Positions 50,108 to 57,830 of a stretch of DNA of 58,048 nucleotides are shown here, one piece after another. The stretch's first letter is position 1, and each line of letters opens with the position of its first letter. Location: assembly GCA_944325875.1 (NCBI GenBank), contig CALVBU010000015.1:1-58048 (forward strand), read 5' to 3'. This stretch comes from Candidatus Gastranaerophilales bacterium. GTDB lineage: Bacteria; Cyanobacteriota; Vampirovibrionia; Gastranaerophilales; Gastranaerophilaceae. The translations under genes were made by a program, and so were the position numbers. The notes beneath the pieces were generated by a model. It worked only from the letters and a program-made list of their open reading frames with translations. It ran no database searches and was not told the DNA's origin.

Positions 50108-52203
50108 CAGACGCTACATTTGATGAATACAGAAAAGAATATCTAGAGGATGTGCGCATTAATGCACAAATCGACGGCGTAACTCCTGACGAATACTTTT
50201 TTACTGATGCTTTGGATAAGCTATCTGCAATGGGCGAAATAACCGATCCAGTAATTCGTCCGATTCAAAAGCGTTGTCGCAATAATAAAATTATGACTTT
50301 TGATGCATATGCGTTTGATGCATCAGATAAATCTTTTGTACTGATAACAAATGATTTCAAGGATGTTGCTGATGCAACTTTAACAAGAACTGACCTTGAT
50401 ACAATTCGCACAAGAATGCTGAATTTTATTCAGGAAGCATTTGACGAAAAACTGCAGGAATATTTTGACCTGACAGACGAAATGCTTTTGGTAGGAAGGA
50501 ACATCGCTCGAAGGATGAAAAAAGATTATGTCGATCTTGATAATGATGACTCGATCGATAAGATTAAACTGTATATTGTTACTAACAAGGTCCTTAGCGA
50601 TAAAATAACCTCGCTTAAATGTGAAGACTTTCTTAATAAGAGGGTTGAGCTTAACGTATGGAGTATCAAGCGATTCTATGATTTGTATCAATCGGGAAAG
50701 GACAGAGAACCCATACTGATTGAAACTGATAAATATGGAGTTTCAGGCATTCCTTGCATCCAAGCAGAAATGTCAGGGAATTTGGATTATGATGCATATC
50801 TTGCGATTGTTCCGGGTGAATTTTTGCACAAGATTTATTATGATCATGGGTCAAGATTGCTTGAAGGAAATGTTCGTGCTTTTTTAAGTAATCGAGGAAA
50901 AATCAATAAGGGTATCCGTGAAACAATAAGAAAAGAACCCACAAAGTTTTTTGCTTATAATAATGGTATTGCTTGTACTGCAGCAAAAATAACTTTATCA
51001 GATGATGGCAGATATATAACTTCTATAGAAGATTTACAAATTATCAACGGCGGGCAGACAACTGCCTCGCTTACTTCGGCTGTTACAAAAGACAAGTTAC
51101 CGCTGGATAATATTTTTGTCCCGATGAAATTGACTGTAGTCAAAAATGATGACTATGATGTTATGATTCAGAATATTTCAAAGTATGCTAACAGTCAAAA
51201 TTCAGTAAAAAATTCTGATTTCTTTTCAAACCATCCTTTTCATAGGGTTTTTGAAGCTTTATCAAAGAAAATACCTGCACCTATCTTTGGCGACAATGTT
51301 AATAATACATTTTGGTACTATGAACGATCTCGTGGCAAATATGATCAGGAACAATTTAAAATCGTGCGTAAAAGTGAGAAAGACGCATTTGCCAGAAGAT
51401 ATCCTAAAAATCAGTTGATTAAGAAAGAGGATCTTGCTAAATATTTCACCAGTGCTGAACTTCTTCGCCCTGATATAGTAAGTAAGGGAGGAGAGAAATG
51501 TATGTCGTTTTTTGCTGAGTATATTGATGAAAAGTATCAGAAGATGCCAGAATATTTTAACGATGAATTTTTCAAGATGGCAATTTGTTATGCTATTTTA
51601 TTCAAGACAACGGATAAAATCGTGAAAAACTCTTCGTGGTACATATCTGCAAGCTATATAAAGCCATTTATTATTCCATATACGATAGCAAAGATTTTGG
51701 CATACTTACCAAAAGATTACTGTCTTGATTATGATTTAATCTGGAAGAAGCAAACACTTTACCCATCTTTGAACAGTCAGATTGAAAAAGTTGCCCATGC
51801 GACAAATGATTTTATTTGTGAATCTCCCGGTTCAGCCAGAGAATACTGCTCCAAAGAGGAAACATGGAAAAAGTATAAAGAGATAGATTTGACATTAGAT
51901 GCTCAATTTATTGCAGATCTTATTTCCAAGGATGTTATAAATGAAAGAATACAAGGTGAAATCAAAGAAAAAAAGCTTGAAAAAGATGTTAATTGTATGG
52001 TGGAAATTTATAATTTAGGTAATGATTATTGGAAAAATCTGCTTAGTGAAGGTATCAAACGACGTATATTGTCTCCTATGGAAATTGATTTGATCAACCT
52101 TGCGATTGCTTTTACTGAGAATAAAAAAGTACCTTCAGATAAGCAGGCAAAACTTATATGGAAAATAAGAGATAAACTTGATCAGGCTGGAGTGCTTATC
52201 TGA
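50104..52203 (+). CDS. AIPR family protein
   Basis: A 699-residue AIPR (abortive infection phage resistance) protein: KFFAYNNGIACTAAK (about 281-295) and LQIINGGQTTASLTSA (about 311-326), followed by IQNISKYANSQNSVKNSDF, are the conserved core. AIPR proteins are found alone or in these R-M operons; the biochemical action is not settled. Start overlaps the previous stop (ATGA). The C-terminal 200 residues are helical. Confidence 0.88.
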   Translation: MTDATFDEYRKEYLEDVRINAQIDGVTPDEYFFTDALDKLSAMGEITDPVIRPIQKRCRNNKIMTFDAYAFDASDKSFVLITNDFKDVADATLTRTDLDTIRTRMLNFIQEAFDEKLQEYFDLTDEMLLVGRNIARRMKKDYVDLDNDDSIDKIKLYIVTNKVLSDKITSLKCEDFLNKRVELNVWSIKRFYDLYQSGKDREPILIETDKYGVSGIPCIQAEMSGNLDYDAYLAIVPGEFLHKIYYDHGSRLLEGNVRAFLSNRGKINKGIRETIRKEPTKFFAYNNGIACTAAKITLSDDGRYITSIEDLQIINGGQTTASLTSAVTKDKLPLDNIFVPMKLTVVKNDDYDVMIQNISKYANSQNSVKNSDFFSNHPFHRVFEALSKKIPAPIFGDNVNNTFWYYERSRGKYDQEQFKIVRKSEKDAFARRYPKNQLIKKEDLAKYFTSAELLRPDIVSKGGEKCMSFFAEYIDEKYQKMPEYFNDEFFKMAICYAILFKTTDKIVKNSSWYISASYIKPFIIPYTIAKILAYLPKDYCLDYDLIWKKQTLYPSLNSQIEKVAHATNDFICESPGSAREYCSKEETWKKYKEIDLTLDAQFIADLISKDVINERIQGEIKEKKLEKDVNCMVEIYNLGNDYWKNLLSEGIKRRILSPMEIDLINLAIAFTENKKVPSDKQAKLIWKIRDKLDQAGVLI

Positions 52204-52215
52204 ATACGGTGAAAA

Positions 52216-53499
52216 ATGAAAACAGAATATAATATTGTAGAGCTATTTAGTGGAATAGGTAGTCAAGCTCGGGCATTAAAAAATATCGGAATAAATATAA
52301 ATGTACAAGCAATATGCGAATGGGATATACATGCATTTATTGCTTATGATGCAATACATGAAAGTTGTTGTAATCTTCCTGAAGTAGAGAATCTTAATAA
52401 ACAGCAAATCATTGAAATATTAAGTCAATATACGCTTAGTAATAATGGAAAAGAAGCAATGACTTATCAAACTTTACGCGGTTACAGTGAAGAAGTGTTG
52501 AGGAGAATACTTTCGGCAATAAAACGAACCAACAATTTGGTGGATATTAGTAGTATAAAAGGTGCCAAGATGCCAGATGCGACTGATATCCTTACTTATT
52601 CGTTTCCTTGTCAGGATTTATCGAATGTCGGAGCATTTCATGGTTACAACAAAGGTATTGATGTTGATTCCGGAAGTCGTTCAAGTCTGCTTTGGCAAGT
52701 GGGAAGAATCCTTACGGAAATGGCGCAAGCAGGAAAAACATTACCACGTTATCTGATAATGGAAAACGTGCCGACGCTTCTATCACCTCGTCATAAGGCA
52801 AACTTTGATAAGTGGATATCTGAACTCAAAGGTCTTGGATATGAAAGTCAGTATATGCATGTAAATGCAAAAAATTATGGAATTCCGCAGAACAGACCTC
52901 GTTTATTGATGATGAGTGTCTTTGTAGGCAACGATAGTAAACTTCAAAAGAGTATAAGAGAATTTTTTGATTCATGGGGCGAAGATGAGATGGTCATAGT
53001 TAAGGAATATAAAGAATCCAAATACTATAGTCCGAAAACGATAGATCAACTATTGCGTATCTCGTCTGATCCGTCATCAGAATTATGGAAAGAGGCATTG
53101 GAATGCACTCCGAATGATACAGTTTCCAGACAAAAAATTTGGAACGAAAATCCTAAGATAGTCGATGAAAATGGTGAAATCACTTCAGAAGAATTTATAA
53201 GAACCATAACGACGAAGCAGGACAGGCATCCAAATTCAGGAAATATATATTTTATTAGTGGAGTTGCGGGAAGAGGTAATTTCAGATATCTTACGCCACG
53301 AGAATGTTTGCTTTTTATGGGATTTAATGATGAAGATTATGAGAATATTCAGAAAAATAATCCTGAGCAAAGAGTAAATAGTAAGCTTTTTCCTCGAGAT
53401 AAAATAATCAGGATGGCTGGAAACAGTATTCCTGTAAAAATGTTGGAGGGATTTTTCTTCCAGCTTTATAAAACGGAAGAAATTCTTGAAAAATATTGA
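52216..53499 (+). CDS. dcm: DNA (cytosine-5) methyltransferase
   Basis: A 427-residue C5 methylase. Motif I LFSGIGSQARALK, motif IV YSFPCQDLSNVG with the catalytic Cys (about 132), motif VI IMENVPTLLS, motif VIII NYGIPQNRPRLLM, and motifs IX/X RTITTKQDRHPNSG and MAGNSIPVKMLEGF. It marks self DNA for the operon nuclease. Its stop and the start of vsr share one base (TGATG). Confidence 0.93.
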   Translation: MKTEYNIVELFSGIGSQARALKNIGININVQAICEWDIHAFIAYDAIHESCCNLPEVENLNKQQIIEILSQYTLSNNGKEAMTYQTLRGYSEEVLRRILSAIKRTNNLVDISSIKGAKMPDATDILTYSFPCQDLSNVGAFHGYNKGIDVDSGSRSSLLWQVGRILTEMAQAGKTLPRYLIMENVPTLLSPRHKANFDKWISELKGLGYESQYMHVNAKNYGIPQNRPRLLMMSVFVGNDSKLQKSIREFFDSWGEDEMVIVKEYKESKYYSPKTIDQLLRISSDPSSELWKEALECTPNDTVSRQKIWNENPKIVDENGEITSEEFIRTITTKQDRHPNSGNIYFISGVAGRGNFRYLTPRECLLFMGFNDEDYENIQKNNPEQRVNSKLFPRDKIIRMAGNSIPVKMLEGFFFQLYKTEEILEKY

Positions 53500-53915
53500 T
53501 GGATGTACACAGTAAAGAAATAAGAAGTTTTAATATGTCGCGGATTCGTGGTAAAAATACAAAACCGGAAGAGGTTGTTGCAAAATATCTTTTTTCACAA
53601 GGATTCCGATACCGTAGGAATGTCAGAAATCTACCGGGAAAACCTGACATAGTTATGAAAAAGTATAAAACAGTTATTTTTGTAAATGGCTGTTTTTGGC
53701 ATGCACATGAAGGATGTAAATACTTTGTTTTACCTGATAATAATAAAAAATTCTGGGAAGAAAAACTTTTTCGAAACAGAGAGCGTGATTTTGAAAAAAA
53801 GATTCAGCTGGAGAAATTAGGGTGGAAAGTAATAACTATTTGGGAATGTGAATTGAAAAAGGATAAAATAGAAGAAACTTTAGAAAATTTAAAACAGAAA
53901 CTATATAATATATAA
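53499..53915 (+). CDS. vsr: Very short patch repair endonuclease
   Basis: A 138-residue Vsr: MSRIRGKNTKPEEVVAKYLF, FRYRRNV, LPGKPDIVMKKYKTVIFVNG (catalytic Asp), CFWHAHEGCKYF and a final WKVITIWECELKK. It cuts next to T:G mismatches left by deamination of 5-methylcytosine, so it belongs functionally to the methylase before it. Full length for the family. Confidence 0.93.
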   Translation: MDVHSKEIRSFNMSRIRGKNTKPEEVVAKYLFSQGFRYRRNVRNLPGKPDIVMKKYKTVIFVNGCFWHAHEGCKYFVLPDNNKKFWEEKLFRNRERDFEKKIQLEKLGWKVITIWECELKKDKIEETLENLKQKLYNI

Positions 53916-53927
53916 GAGGATAACTGG

Positions 53928-54662
53928 ATGGAAAACAAAAAAGTTTTGGATATCATTGCATATTTCCTTTCCAAATATAATATGGATGCCTTCTCAGCTC
54001 TTGGTTACCCAAGTCAAAGGAAAGGGTTTATTGGAATTGCCGAAGCATTTGGTAGGAAAGAAAGTTATTTGCGTCGGTTAAGAGATGAATACGATGTCGT
54101 GACGGGCAGTTATAGAAACGGACAATGTAACAGACCGCCCAGACAAAGTATTGTTGATGTCACCAAATATCTGGATAAATTTTCTTACAATGAATTGTTA
54201 CAATTGGTTCAAACTTTTATTGATAATAGTAGTCAAGAAATGCGTGACAGCGATTTAATGGATGGGCAAACAGCTGATATGGGGAATTTAAAAGAGGAAG
54301 AAATGGAGTATATCCTTAATTTTAAAGATCCGAATGCTGGAATTAAAGAAAAATATGTATTATATAATGGTAGAATTTATAACACTTCCATTGTCAAACA
54401 ATTAAAAATATTATACCAAGGGAAGTGTCAGATTTGTGGCGAACAACCTTTTAAAGAAAAAAATATAAATATAAGCGAAGTACATCATATAAGATATTTT
54501 TCATTATCTTGTAATAATGATATAGATAATCTTATCGTTTTATGTCCGAATCATCATCGGTTAATACATAAACTTAATCCGGAATTTGATTTTGAAAAAA
54601 AAGAATTCAAGTATCCGGATGGTACAAAAGAAAAAGTTATTCTTGATTATCATTTGAATTAA
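53928..54662 (+). CDS. HNH endonuclease
   Basis: A 244-residue protein. The N-terminal half (AFGRKESYLRRLRDEYD) is helical and DNA-binding-like; the C-terminal half is an HNH domain with zinc cysteines CQICG (about 166-170), EVHHIRYFSLSCNNDIDNLI with the catalytic His, and VLCPNHHRLIH. It follows vsr by 12 bases, with GAGGATAACTGG before the ATG. It may be a second restriction nuclease of the system, cutting DNA that lacks the methylation. Confidence 0.88.
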   Translation: MENKKVLDIIAYFLSKYNMDAFSALGYPSQRKGFIGIAEAFGRKESYLRRLRDEYDVVTGSYRNGQCNRPPRQSIVDVTKYLDKFSYNELLQLVQTFIDNSSQEMRDSDLMDGQTADMGNLKEEEMEYILNFKDPNAGIKEKYVLYNGRIYNTSIVKQLKILYQGKCQICGEQPFKEKNINISEVHHIRYFSLSCNNDIDNLIVLCPNHHRLIHKLNPEFDFEKKEFKYPDGTKEKVILDYHLN

Positions 54663-54722
54663 AAAAGCGAGAATAATATTTGTTTTAATAAGATATTTTC
54701 ACTGTCTGTAAACTTGCACAGT

Positions 54723-54758
54723 CAGCCCTTGACTTCGGGGGCTGGCTTTTGCTATAAT
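54723..54758 (+). promoter_or_regulatory. Terminator hairpin overlapping the lexA promoter
   Basis: CAGCCC (54723-54728) and GGGCTG (54739-54744) followed by GCTTTT form a hairpin. Over it lies a promoter TTGACT (54729-54734), 18-bp spacer, TATAAT (54753-54758). The hairpin can end the R-M operon transcript. Confidence 0.65.
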
Positions 54759-54810
54759 ACGAATACGATAACGAAACGCAATGTTTTGTTTATGTGCCGG
54801 AGGTGATAAA

Positions 54811-55407
54811 ATGAGAGTGTTGAACTCAGATACGCTTGAAAAAGTGGCTCAGTATAATATTGATTATCAAAGAGAGCACGGGAGAACGCCGAGTTTCAGA
54901 GAAATCATGCACGCCCTTAACCTCGGTTCCCTTGCGACTGTTCAAAGATATGTGAAAGCGTTGCAAAAATCGGATCGTTTGGAGCTGACAAGTACGGGAA
55001 ATATCTTACCCTTACCTCAACTTGACGGTGGAGCGCGAATTGTCATACCGCTGATTGGTGAAATTGCTTGTGGCGAACCCATTTTTGCCGTTGAGAATAT
55101 CGAGGAAAGCTATGCTTTTCCGAAAGCGTTGTTCGGTGACGGAGAATTGTTTATGCTTCGGGCAAAAGGCAACAGTATGATAGATGCAGGGATAAATAAA
55201 GGCGATCTGGTAGTATTACGCAGACAAACTACTGCCGATGACGGTGAGATAGTCGCTGCTCTTATAGACGGCGAAGCAACTCTGAAAAGGTTGTTCCATC
55301 GTGACGGGAAAATTGTTTTGCACCCTGAAAATAAGCGAATGAAAGATATCGTTCTTGAAAGCTGCGACGTTCAGGGCGTGTTGGTAAGCTGTATAAAAAT
55401 GTATTGA
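54811..55407 (+). CDS. lexA: LexA-family repressor
   Basis: A 198-residue LexA-like protein: winged-helix N-terminus (RTPSFREIMHALNLGSLATV, about 25-44) and S24 peptidase with Cys87-Gly88 in EIACGEP as self-cleavage site, Ser122 in KGNSM and Lys159 in EATLKRL. The usual LexA site is Ala-Gly; Cys-Gly is less common. ATG 54811 with GGAGGTGA chosen. As first gene of the following block it may be an element-borne SOS switch that controls transfer. No Bacillus-type LexA box is seen at its own promoter. Confidence 0.88.
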   Translation: MRVLNSDTLEKVAQYNIDYQREHGRTPSFREIMHALNLGSLATVQRYVKALQKSDRLELTSTGNILPLPQLDGGARIVIPLIGEIACGEPIFAVENIEESYAFPKALFGDGELFMLRAKGNSMIDAGINKGDLVVLRRQTTADDGEIVAALIDGEATLKRLFHRDGKIVLHPENKRMKDIVLESCDVQGVLVSCIKMY

Positions 55408-55532
55408 AAGCGGAAGCGCTTTGAATAAGATTTGCAGAGATAAGTTTCTTCGGTGCCGGAGTTCTCGACCGCACATACGCAGAGCTTAAATCCACTCCTC
55501 TGCAAGTTACGAGAAAGGAGGGTTTATGGGTT

Positions 55533-55727
55533 ATGCAAAACACATGGAAGCCGACGAAACGTCTGTGTACAAACTGCGGGCAAGTGATTATCGGGTACAG
55601 GAACGATAAAGGATTGGTTAAGTTACAGTGTCCTAAATGCGGGCTTGTAATGATAAGCAAACGAATGAGCCGACGGCATGAGCGGATAGATATTACTCCT
55701 CCGCCGGGCGAATACATTGATAATTAA
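55533..55727 (+). CDS. Small zinc-ribbon protein
   Basis: A 64-residue protein with two CxxC pairs, LCTNCGQVI (about 12-20) and LQCPKCGLVM (about 31-40), and a basic C-terminal tail (SKRMSRRHERID). A strong AAAGGAGGG is 12 bases upstream of this start and 5 bases upstream of an overlapping 27-codon frame at 55526. The cysteine pairs favour this frame. Likely a small DNA-binding or adaptor protein of the mobile element. Confidence 0.65.
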   Translation: MQNTWKPTKRLCTNCGQVIIGYRNDKGLVKLQCPKCGLVMISKRMSRRHERIDITPPPGEYIDN

Positions 55728-55841
55728 ATACGGAGTAACGACGTTTCAGGTCTGACGGTTGAAAAAGCACCGTGTAAATGTAAATCCTGTTACAGGTCAT
55801 ATTCTTAGAATAGTCGAAGGTTAGTCCGAGCGATCGAGAGG

Positions 55842-55892
55842 CCCCGACAGACAGATTTCCTTATAGCGGAAGTCTGTTTGTCGGGGTTTTTT
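55842..55892 (+). terminator. Strong terminator after a structured segment
   Basis: CCCCGACA (55842-55849) with TGTCGGGG (55879-55886), inner ACAGAC/GTCTGT and TTCC/GGAA pairings, then TTTTTT. The preceding 55735-55841 has short stems (CCTGT-T-ACAGG, ATTCT-T-AGAAT) and may be a non-coding transcript. Confidence 0.85.
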
Positions 55893-55928
55893 CGTTTGCA
55901 AAAAATCTTTGAAAAAAAGTTAAAAAAA

Positions 55929-55961
55929 TTTTTTGAAGTCGCAAAAACCTTGCGAGTTCAA
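55929..55961 (+). repeat. Leader hairpin repeat, copy 2
   Basis: 33 bp identical to 33365-33397, which is 22.5 kb away. Lies in the leader of the 56004 gene. It includes the hairpin TTGAAGTCGCAA / TTGCGAGTTCAA. Confidence 0.75.
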
Positions 55962-56003
55962 CTTCTAAACTACAGGCAAGAAAGGCAAAGGAGGTGAAAA
56001 TCG

Positions 56004-56345
56004 GTGAATGTCAACGAGAGGCGCAAAGCGATATTGGAAGTTCTTTGCGCTCGCCGGCACGAAACAAGAGAGAATCTTGCGTTCGAGTTCGGTGTAAGCA
56101 AACGCACAATTGAATATGACGTGCTGAGCCTCTCGTTGGAGTACCCGGTTTACACTTCGCAAGGAAACGGAGGCGGCATACACGTCGTGGACGGTTTCAA
56201 GCTCGATATGAAATATCTGTCAGACAAGCAATGTTCTTTGCTTGAAAAATTAGCGGAAAATCTTTCGGGCGAAGACGCCGAGGTCATGGCTTCCATCATC
56301 AAAACATTCGCTTTGCCGAAAAAACAGGAGGAAAAACCGATATGA
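56004..56345 (+). CDS. HTH-type regulator, DeoR/HTH_11-like
   Basis: A 113-residue protein with a winged helix (RRKAILEVLCARRHE, ENLAFEFGVSKRTIEYDV, then the basic end YTSQGNGGGIHVV) and a helical C-terminus. GTG start after AGGAGGTG. Overlaps the next gene by 4 bases. Probably regulates this mobile-element unit. Confidence 0.7.
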   Translation: MNVNERRKAILEVLCARRHETRENLAFEFGVSKRTIEYDVLSLSLEYPVYTSQGNGGGIHVVDGFKLDMKYLSDKQCSLLEKLAENLSGEDAEVMASIIKTFALPKKQEEKPI

Positions 56346-56671
56346 CAATGAAGCAAATCCAGATAGACCTTCAGGAGATCCGTTACTACTATGCGCGTAA
56401 GGATATGTTCGACAAAGCGTGTGATTCCGTTGTGAAAAACACCATCGTCGAAAAGGTCGGTAAGTATAACGAGGTAATGCACGATGCTCCTCCGAGATTG
56501 TACGCATTGTACGTTGCTCTCTATACCGAAAACAACACGCAGATCGTCGTTGCCGATGACTGGGGAGTGTCGGAAGGGCACATCAAAAATCTGAATCGAA
56601 AACTGCGGGATTATTTGCTTGCGGTGTTCAACAAAAATCATAAGGAGAGTGATAGCAATGACAACGTGTAA
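56342..56671 (+). CDS. Small HTH protein, sigma region 4-like
   Basis: A 109-residue helical protein with QIVVADDWGVSEGHIKNLN (about 67-85) as putative helix-turn-helix, similar to small sigma-like proteins of phages and conjugative elements. Start overlaps the previous stop (ATGA region); the next gene overlaps its end by 14 bases. Confidence 0.6.
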   Translation: MTMKQIQIDLQEIRYYYARKDMFDKACDSVVKNTIVEKVGKYNEVMHDAPPRLYALYVALYTENNTQIVVADDWGVSEGHIKNLNRKLRDYLLAVFNKNHKESDSNDNV

Positions 56672-56906
56672 ACAGAATTTTGCAAAGGGTGCAACAAATG
56701 TCTACAGAACGGAGAACTATATCGTCAAGCAGGTTTTCGGGATTCAGCTCGATAACAAACTCGGTAACGTGACGATGAGCTACGACACCTATTATCTTCG
56801 TACTCCGGAATTGGATGCGATCTACGAGTACATGTTTTCCGACAGAAAAAACATTGACGGAAAGCGACTCCATACCACGATGTATGTTCGTACCTACATC
56901 GAATAA
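56658..56906 (+). CDS. Small hypothetical protein of mobile-element operon
   Basis: An 82-residue protein (MTTCKQNFAKGATNVYRTEN, QVFGIQLDNKLGNVTMSYD) of unknown family. ATG 56658 after AAGGAGAGTGA was chosen. Beta-rich composition. Followed by a structured segment at 56913-57028. Confidence 0.6.
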   Translation: MTTCKQNFAKGATNVYRTENYIVKQVFGIQLDNKLGNVTMSYDTYYLRTPELDAIYEYMFSDRKNIDGKRLHTTMYVRTYIE

Positions 56907-56912
56907 ACCGGC

Positions 56913-57028
56913 GTAACCGAACGCATTGAAATTGTGGCGAAACCTATGCGGTACTTCGAAGGATAAGAGTGGCCACTCACCGCAAGAAAATCGCATAGGA
57001 CAGCGGTCCAAGTGTAAGCGTTCGTTAC
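56913..57028 (+). ncRNA. Candidate structured RNA
   Basis: Three nested helices in 116 nt: outer GTAACCGAACGC (56913-56924) with GCGTTCGTTAC (57018-57028, one bulged C), middle CCTATGCG (56943-56950) with CGCATAGG (56992-56999), and inner palindrome GAGTGGCCACTC (56967-56978). No T-run follows and no coding frame explains the pairing. Function unknown. Confidence 0.55.
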
Positions 57029-57101
57029 TATATATACAACTTAATAGCTGTGCTAACGGCATAACGGGCAAAAAAATTACAAATTACAGGAGGATTTTAC
57101 T

Positions 57102-57365
57102 GTGGCAGAAAAAAGCAGTAAGTACAACAAACGCCGTTGGTCCGTGCCTTCGAAAAGAGCAAAGGGATACGCGGCAGACAGAAAAGCAAAGGTACATACC
57201 TACGGACCTAAGGAAGGTAAGGAACTGACCGACTATGAAGCCGGTATGCGTTCGGGCTATTTGCAGTGTCAGACTGACCACGCAGGTATCTACAAGTACA
57301 AGAAAGCAATTTCCGAAGGAAAGAGTAAGGCAGAAGCGAAAGCCATTTCGCAGAAGAAAGGATAA
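57102..57365 (+). CDS. Small basic hypothetical protein
   Basis: An 87-residue very basic protein (YNKRRWSVPSKRAKGYAADR) with LTDYEAGMRSGYLQCQTDHA in the middle. GTG start after AGGAGG. Proteins of this kind are common in integrative and conjugative elements of gut Bacillota; function unknown. Confidence 0.6.
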   Translation: MAEKSSKYNKRRWSVPSKRAKGYAADRKAKVHTYGPKEGKELTDYEAGMRSGYLQCQTDHAGIYKYKKAISEGKSKAEAKAISQKKG

Positions 57366-57383
57366 AAAGGAGGATTTCAGGTA

Positions 57384-57740
57384 ATGGCAAAGAACACCAA
57401 TAACAAACAGATTTTTGTTGAAAGAGAGACTTTTGAGAAGAACGGCAGAACTTTCTTCTCGTATTTCATCAAGGGCAATATCCGTGGCAAAGACGTCAAG
57501 GTGGCCGTTGTTCCGCCCGACAGAGGAGGCTATACCGTACTCGACATCGTATTCGGTGATCAGATGGCGGCGCATCTTGTTGCAAAGCCTTTCGAAATCA
57601 AGGACGCAGCGACCGGGAAAATCATTGCCGGTAATACATATTCGGTTCAGACCGTGGACGAAAACGGCGAAATCTACGAATGTGCCGTCAAGCCTTACAG
57701 AAGCTCGGATAAATCGCTTCTGAATATGCTTCTCAGATAA
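57384..57740 (+). CDS. Small beta-rich hypothetical protein
   Basis: A 118-residue protein (FVERETFEKNGRTFFSYFIK, GKDVKVAVVPPDRGGY) of unknown family. The beta-strand pattern could be an OB-like fold; unproven. 18 bases after the previous gene with AAGGAGG. Confidence 0.6.
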   Translation: MAKNTNNKQIFVERETFEKNGRTFFSYFIKGNIRGKDVKVAVVPPDRGGYTVLDIVFGDQMAAHLVAKPFEIKDAATGKIIAGNTYSVQTVDENGEIYECAVKPYRSSDKSLLNMLLR

Positions 57741-57769
57741 CAAACAATTTCAAAACGGATACTTTACGG

Positions 57770-57796
57770 CTGCGGTTTAACTCTATTAAACCGCAG
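57770..57796. terminator. Perfect hairpin, possible terminator
   Basis: CTGCGGTTTAA (57770-57780), CTCTA loop, TTAAACCGCAG (57786-57796). No real T-run follows, so attenuator or processing hairpin are alternatives. Confidence 0.55.
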
Positions 57797-57830
57797 TTGT
57801 GAGTATCAGACAAAAAAATAGGAGGTTACT

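Noticed and set aside
57084-57743. 219-codon minus-strand frame at the right end
   Set aside because: It covers two plus-strand genes with good ribosome binding sites, and its translation looks like a shadow.
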